Source: Saccharicrinis sp.
GTDB taxonomy: Bacteria > Bacteroidota > Bacteroidia > Bacteroidales > Marinilabiliaceae
NCBI GenBank assembly: GCA_024635585.1
Contig: JAGXIP010000263.1
Location: forward strand, 1-39,761
Length of the DNA: 39,761 bases
Direction: 5' to 3'
A program made the translations under genes and the position numbers. Shown here piece by piece: positions 36,082 through 39,761 of the stretch (the stretch's first letter is position 1; each line of letters opens with the position of its first letter). Below the pieces are notes generated by a model. It ran no database searches. It was not told where the DNA came from and worked only from the letters and a program-made list of their open reading frames with translations.

Positions 36082-36139
36082 ACTTGAACTATTTGAACAC
36101 CTTGAACTATTTGAACACCTTGAATCCCGCACGTGCGGG
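36082..36139. repeat. TTGAAC tandem repeats ending in a perfect palindrome
   Basis: An 18-bp unit, CTTGAACTATTTGAACAC, occurs twice in tandem (36083-36100, 36101-36118) and starts a third copy, then runs into the perfect palindrome CCCGCACGTGCGGG (36126-36139). Another TTGAAC lies just beyond at about 36148. It sits 3' of the DUF6266 gene and may serve as a terminator or recombination element. A degenerate version is at 30320-30376. Confidence 0.55.
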
Positions 36140-36152
36140 AAACAACCTTGAA

Positions 36153-36803
36153 CTAATAAGTGCCTAAGTACACGCTGTCCGATACATTATCCAGGCTGGC
36201 GCTCATTCCCTTCTCCCCATTCCAATAAAACGCCCAAAGATGTACAGGATCAGCATACTGCTTTGGTAATGTTACTTTTGAAGCACCCTGTCGGCGTAGA
36301 CCGGCATGAAACTCTGCGTACACTAAGTTACCTTCGGAGTAGGCTATAAGGGCAAGAGAATCGGTATGGCGGTTGGGGACGGGCCCTATTTCAGGATTCC
36401 AGGACAGGTCAATTTCCTGGCCGATGCGCTGGCAACTGTCTATTTGGGGCGAATGAATATTGCCTTCTGCCAGCACCACCTTTTCAGGGACCACCCTGAA
36501 GGAGTATTTGGCTTTGCCCACAGGCGCTGTTTCCTCCATTGCATTGGCCAGATGATACTTCACCACCTGGTTGAATATGCGCAGGGGAGGGCCGTAGCTT
36601 TGATACCCAAGCTTGATCACTTTGTCAAATTGCTTGAAGAACTTGCCACTATCACGCACCTTCGCACGGTGCCGCAGTTGCTTTTCTGTTTTTGGATCGT
36701 TGGGCGCCTTGGCAATCCTAACATACTGCTTGCCATCACGCACATAATAGATGAGATTTCCCACCCTGCCACTTATCAACCCATTGCTTAAAACCCTTGC
36801 CAT
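36153..36803 (-). CDS. DUF6266 family protein
   Basis: A 216-residue protein of the Bacteroidota-specific DUF6266 group. It opens MARVLSNGLISGRVGNLIYYVRDGKQYVR, the usual N-terminal pattern of a short basic glycine-rich stretch. I chose the ATG at 36803; an ATG 24 codons further up adds residues unlike the family. The C-terminal half has WAFYWNGEKGMSASLDNVSDSVYLGTY, also typical. Function is unknown; the family is often linked to mobile or phage-like genes. Codon usage and GC content are higher than in the island to the left. Confidence 0.75.
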   Translation of the reverse strand: MARVLSNGLISGRVGNLIYYVRDGKQYVRIAKAPNDPKTEKQLRHRAKVRDSGKFFKQFDKVIKLGYQSYGPPLRIFNQVVKYHLANAMEETAPVGKAKYSFRVVPEKVVLAEGNIHSPQIDSCQRIGQEIDLSWNPEIGPVPNRHTDSLALIAYSEGNLVYAEFHAGLRRQGASKVTLPKQYADPVHLWAFYWNGEKGMSASLDNVSDSVYLGTY

Positions 36804-36910
36804 AAAAAAATGATTTTTGAAATTTTTAATGCATAAAGGTATGAAATCCATTTTATTCCACCAAGTTATATGCAAGTATTAACTAAATACTAACCATGTA
36901 TAATGTACAT

Positions 36911-36964
36911 AGGTTATACTAGGTTGATACTAGGTTAGTACAAGGTTGTAACAAGGTTGAATTC
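36911..36964. repeat. Five tandem AGGTT repeats with 10-11 bp period
   Basis: Five consecutive units begin AGGTT at 36911, 36921, 36932, 36943 and 36954: AGGTTATACT, AGGTTGATACT, AGGTTAGTACA, AGGTTGTAACA, AGGTTGAATTC. A period of 10-11 bp puts each unit on the same face of the helix. The array lies between the divergent DUF6266 and thioredoxin-fold genes, in a gene-free stretch of 424 bp (36804-37227). Confidence 0.7.
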
Positions 36965-36983
36965 ATTGGATCTGAAATGGCAG

Positions 36984-37165
36984 TCAGCAATTGCCATCAA
37001 GCACTTTCACAAAATTGGATGGCAGAAACAGCCAGTCGAAACATGCTTTCCAATCGAGGTTGTTGCATCCGGCAAGGAAATCGGAGGCGGCAGCCATCTG
37101 CAGCATTTTTTGCACATCGGCAGCGCCATGTTCCCGCAGCCGGGCCCTAACATGCCATAACCAGG
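36984..37165 (-). pseudogene. 3' remnant of a phage-type replication protein gene
   Basis: An open minus-strand frame reads VRARLREHGAADVQKMLQMAA and then SDFLAGCNNLDWKACFDWLF, PSNFVKVLDGN, ending at TGA 36984-36986. This is the C-terminal signature (..FL.G....W.A.FDWL..P.NF.KVLEGNY) of phage replisome-organiser/HTH proteins. Upstream nothing matching remains, only AT-rich sequence, so it is a 3' fragment. Confidence 0.6.
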
Positions 37166-37227
37166 TTAGCTGATATAAAATATTTGAATAAAGTCCATAT
37201 ATTTACATCTACATTTTTGAACATGTG

Positions 37228-38364
37228 ATGAAACACATAAGACTATGCTACTTTATTATTCTCCTGGCATTTCAGCCATGGCAATGCCTTGCTCAGAAGG
37301 ATAGTATAAATTTGGAAAACAAGGCCTTTGAATCTTTTTCGAGTGATATTCTTACTGAAAAGGAGTATCTCATGATGTTGGAACAGTTCCTCATGTACTA
37401 TGATGATACTACCTCGGCCTTTTACATTCAGGGTGTTGAAGAATATCATACCCGAAGGGGTAAATTTAATGAACTGGTGAGGGTTCGCCGGAAGCAGGAT
37501 AAAAATCTTTCTATCAGCAGCATTTATGCTTTCCACTATGTACCTGAAATTCCGTGGTCCAGATCTCCTCAGCAAATGATTAAAAATATCATCAGGCACT
37601 ATTTCGACTCAATTGATTTTACTGACCTGAACATCGCAAAAAGCGTCCATTCCATTGAATGGATGAACCATTATGTGAACCTGCACATGCAACTTGCAAA
37701 AAGCCATGCGCAAACTGATTCTCTTGCAACAGCGGCAGCTGTTCATGCCATAGAATCAGCAAAAAATGGTGATCCTGTAATATACGGCTGGATGGTGGAT
37801 TACTTCTATAATGGGTTTGAGTCAAATAACCTGCCTGCCGGTATGAAAGCACTTACCCCATATCTGGCTGATCCGCGTTGCCTCACTTCAAAGCGGATGG
37901 AGATTGAACGACGACTCCAGGGCACTGAAACCCTTAAACCAGGTATAAAGGCCCCCGATTTCACCCTGCAAATGAGCGATGGCAAAGTATTCACTTTTTA
38001 CGATTACCAAACCACTGCATCGGAAATACTACTACTTTTCTGGTCGGCCGACTGCGCCCATTGTTTGGAAGAGGTGGAGAAACTCTATCCTTTTTCACAG
38101 CAACCTGCAGTAAAGGACAAGATGGATATCATTGCCATTAGCCTTGATGAAACTGATACTGAAATAATCCAATGGCAGCAGAAGATTACGAAGCTTAAAA
38201 ATTGGAAACATCTCAGGGCCCCTGAAGGTATCAACAGTAAAATTGCCAATGATTATTTCATCCTGGCCACACCGGTGATGATTCTTGTAGATGCATCTAC
38301 CCATCAGATCATTGCCCTGCCTGAAGGTTTTTCAGAGTTGCAGAGAATAAGCCTTCAGCAGTAA
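37228..38364 (+). CDS. Secreted thioredoxin-fold (TlpA/AhpC-like) protein
   Basis: A 378-residue protein with a signal peptide (1-22, ending CLAQ). I chose ATG at 37228 over the GTG one codon upstream. Residues about 30-235 are a helical region of the kind found in Bacteroidota thiol-disulfide proteins. The thioredoxin domain starts GIKAPDFTLQMSDGK (about 237) and contains LLFWSADCAHCLEEVEKL, a redox-active CAHC site, and later ATPVMILVDA with the cis-proline. It likely reduces or isomerises disulfides in the periplasm. It is monocistronic here. Assignment is strong. Confidence 0.85.
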   Translation: MKHIRLCYFIILLAFQPWQCLAQKDSINLENKAFESFSSDILTEKEYLMMLEQFLMYYDDTTSAFYIQGVEEYHTRRGKFNELVRVRRKQDKNLSISSIYAFHYVPEIPWSRSPQQMIKNIIRHYFDSIDFTDLNIAKSVHSIEWMNHYVNLHMQLAKSHAQTDSLATAAAVHAIESAKNGDPVIYGWMVDYFYNGFESNNLPAGMKALTPYLADPRCLTSKRMEIERRLQGTETLKPGIKAPDFTLQMSDGKVFTFYDYQTTASEILLLFWSADCAHCLEEVEKLYPFSQQPAVKDKMDIIAISLDETDTEIIQWQQKITKLKNWKHLRAPEGINSKIANDYFILATPVMILVDASTHQIIALPEGFSELQRISLQQ

Positions 38365-38467
38365 GTTATTCCTACAATAAACACCTTCGTTCATACATAA
38401 TCTTCCGCATTTCGTCGCTAAAGCGCAAATTGAACATATTTTAACACCATGTTTTAAAAGCCATGCC

Positions 38468-39544
38468 ATGAAAACATTAAGATTTACGTTTATTTATTCG
38501 ATCCTGATTGCAGGATTGGTGGCCTTGCCATTTTCATCATGTAAAAAAGACAAGGATGAACCACCGCCAGTTACAGTTAGTAAAGGAGAGTTTAAGGCCC
38601 CGCGCCCGAAGTTACCTTCAGTGGTTACATCAGATGTTACTGAAAATACAACAGGTACGTCAGTAAGATGCGGAGGAACCGTTTCATTGTACGCAGGAGC
38701 TTCACCTGTAACTGACCGTGGTCTCGTTTGGGGTACTGATCATAATCCAACCATTGAGAATAGTCCGCATGTCCATTGTGGTGCAGGAACAGGTACTTTC
38801 TCTGCTTTAATAGAGGGTTTGATCGAGGACCAGATTTATTTTATCCATGCTTTTGCCGAAAATGCGGATGGTATCAGATATGCTGGCTATGAAGTTGTGT
38901 CGGTAACAAATGGATCAATCTCAAGTTTGCCCTGCGAAAGCTTCACTGATGTGAGGGATAGCCAAACCTATAATGCAGTTCTGATTGGCGACCAATGCTG
39001 GATGGCTGAGAATCTGAATTTCGGCTCAATGAATCCTACCGGTGATGAAATTCAGAAATATTGCTACAATAACGATGAAGCCAATTGCGATGAATATGGT
39101 GCTTTATACACCTGGGATATGGCAATGGGTGGTGATGCCCAGTCAGTTACAAATCCCAGTGGGGTAGATGGAATTTGCCCCGAAGGATGGCACCTGCCAA
39201 GCTTCAGTGAAATATGCCAGTTGACAGAGGAGATTGGAGGTACGAGTCATGGTGGCGGAGCATTGAAAGAAACGAAATTCCTTCACTGGGTAAAGCCAAA
39301 TGAAGGAGCAACTGACTTGTATAATTTCAAGTCTTTAGGTAGTGGAGGATATAATACTGCATCCTTAACTTTTGGAGGATTAAAAACAATCACTTATTAT
39401 TGGACTACAACTGGATTTACCTACTACGGTGATCCTGATAGACAATTCAGGTGGACAATGAAACACTGGAGCAAATTTGACTGGCAATCGCAAAGTTATG
39501 AAGATGACTATATTGCCAGGTCGGTCAGGTGTATTAAAGACTAG
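38468..39544 (+). CDS. FISUMP-domain lipoprotein
   Basis: A 358-residue lipoprotein. The signal peptide ends in a lipobox (LPFSSC, C25), followed by a charged KKDKDE stretch. Residues about 45-145 look like a fibronectin-type beta domain (RCGGTVSLYAGA, TDRGLVWGT). Residues about 155-357 match the Fibrobacter succinogenes major paralogous domain (FISUMP): FTDVRDSQTYNAVLIGDQCWMAENLN, CPEGWHLPSFSE, YWTTTGF and ARSVRCIKD as landmarks. It would sit on the cell surface. Function is unknown. A strong terminator follows. Confidence 0.88.
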   Translation: MKTLRFTFIYSILIAGLVALPFSSCKKDKDEPPPVTVSKGEFKAPRPKLPSVVTSDVTENTTGTSVRCGGTVSLYAGASPVTDRGLVWGTDHNPTIENSPHVHCGAGTGTFSALIEGLIEDQIYFIHAFAENADGIRYAGYEVVSVTNGSISSLPCESFTDVRDSQTYNAVLIGDQCWMAENLNFGSMNPTGDEIQKYCYNNDEANCDEYGALYTWDMAMGGDAQSVTNPSGVDGICPEGWHLPSFSEICQLTEEIGGTSHGGGALKETKFLHWVKPNEGATDLYNFKSLGSGGYNTASLTFGGLKTITYYWTTTGFTYYGDPDRQFRWTMKHWSKFDWQSQSYEDDYIARSVRCIKD

Positions 39545-39566
39545 TTAAATTTTATCAATAAGTGAA

Positions 39567-39606
39567 GCAGGTATCTGGGGGCAGTTACCTGCTTTTTCTG
39601 TTTTTG
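39567..39606 (+). terminator. Intrinsic terminator after FISUMP gene
   Basis: GCAGGTA (39567-39573) and TACCTGC (39586-39592) form a perfect 7-bp stem around a G-rich loop, followed at once by a T-rich run (TTTTTCTGTTTTT). It begins 23 bp after the FISUMP stop. Confidence 0.85.
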
Positions 39607-39613
39607 CCCATGC

Positions 39614-39712
39614 TTGTCCCCCCTCTGTCAGGTGTTTTGTCCCCTGTTGTCCCCCCTGTGGCAGTGTTCGTGTCATGTTTTTTTCTGCCAAAAACTGACA
39701 AGGGGGGGACAA
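39614..39712. repeat. Nested G/C-tract palindrome at right edge
   Basis: TTGTCCCCCCTCTGTCAG (39614-39631) pairs with CTGACAAGGGGGGGACAA (39695-39712) at 16 of 18 positions. Inside, TGGCAG (39659-39664) pairs with CTGCCA (39685-39690). Two further TTGTCCCC copies lie between them (about 39638 and 39648). No credible gene is seen from 39545 to the end. Confidence 0.6.
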
Positions 39713-39761
39713 CGACGGACAATTTCAAAAATGTGGCACAATTGTATCAAAATTGATAGGA

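Noticed and set aside
36957-37173. Two overlapping plus-strand frames of 60-67 codons
   Set aside because: They are antisense to the replication-protein remnant, which has recognisable family similarity.
39562-39756. 64-codon plus-strand frame after the terminator
   Set aside because: It consists of low-complexity C-rich sequence over a terminator and palindrome; no protein features.

Overview
ORGANISM. The window looks like a chromosome segment from a member of the Bacteroidota. The grounds are the FISUMP-type lipoprotein at the right end, DUF6266 and DUF4407 family genes, near absence of purine-rich ribosome binding sites, and several candidate promoters with the TAnnTTTG box of this phylum. 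Most of the window is AT-rich accessory DNA. The last 3.6 kb (from about 36150) is visibly richer in G+C and looks more like host backbone. No rRNA, tRNA, CRISPR array or intact transposase gene was seen. LAYOUT. (1) 1-136: four direct copies of a GGGGTCA..CCGGAAT repeat resembling an IS21-type transposon end. Inverted copies lie at 22581-22623, so the first 22.6 kb is bracketed by opposed IS-end-like arrays. (2) 196-939: membrane-anchored nuclease-like protein. (3) 11879 down to 1169, minus strand: a restriction-modification/defence operon. It holds an XRE controller protein, a DUF2075 nuclease-ATPase, a C5 cytosine methyltransferase, a MutL/MORC-like GHKL ATPase, a ParB-like protein, a PD-(D/E)XK-like protein, a Z1 helicase-like ATPase and a DUF4420 nuclease. 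A decayed HNH nuclease follows. The set resembles Mza-type systems (MutL, Z1 and partners) with a variant gene content. (4) 12014-12440: decayed L,D-transpeptidase. (5) 14532 down to 12482, minus strand: WYL regulator plus a macro-like/HEPN-like protein. (6) 14691-22574, plus strand: small HNH protein, helical protein, DUF4407 membrane protein, exported HNH protein, then a 1439-residue protein joining a RecB/Cas4-type nuclease, an SF1 helicase and a methyltransferase domain. Its stop overlaps the start of a DUF1848 protein whose radical-SAM-like cysteine motif sits at the C-terminus. This last pair is the best candidate for an undescribed system. (7) 22671-26697, minus: two overlapping DUF262 proteins, one with a DUF1524 nuclease domain (GmrSD-like type IV restriction). 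(8) 26755-36010, minus: a run of small unrelated genes (PH domain, DUF5677 pair, membrane proteins, SDR oxidoreductase, PQQ-like propeller, Ntn-hydrolase-like protein) with an attC-like hairpin and two kinds of repeated intergenic modules, suggesting cassette-like acquisition. (9) 36153-39761: DUF6266 protein, an 11-bp phased repeat, a phage-replication-gene remnant, a thioredoxin-fold protein, a FISUMP lipoprotein with a clear terminator, and a G/C-tract palindrome at the edge. HOW IT WORKS TOGETHER (inference). The left 26.7 kb is a defence island with at least three independent nucleic-acid-targeting modules. Two carry their own transcription regulators (XRE and WYL), each with dyad symmetry in its promoter region. 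Remnants of an HNH nuclease and a peptidoglycan enzyme show repeated turnover of cargo.
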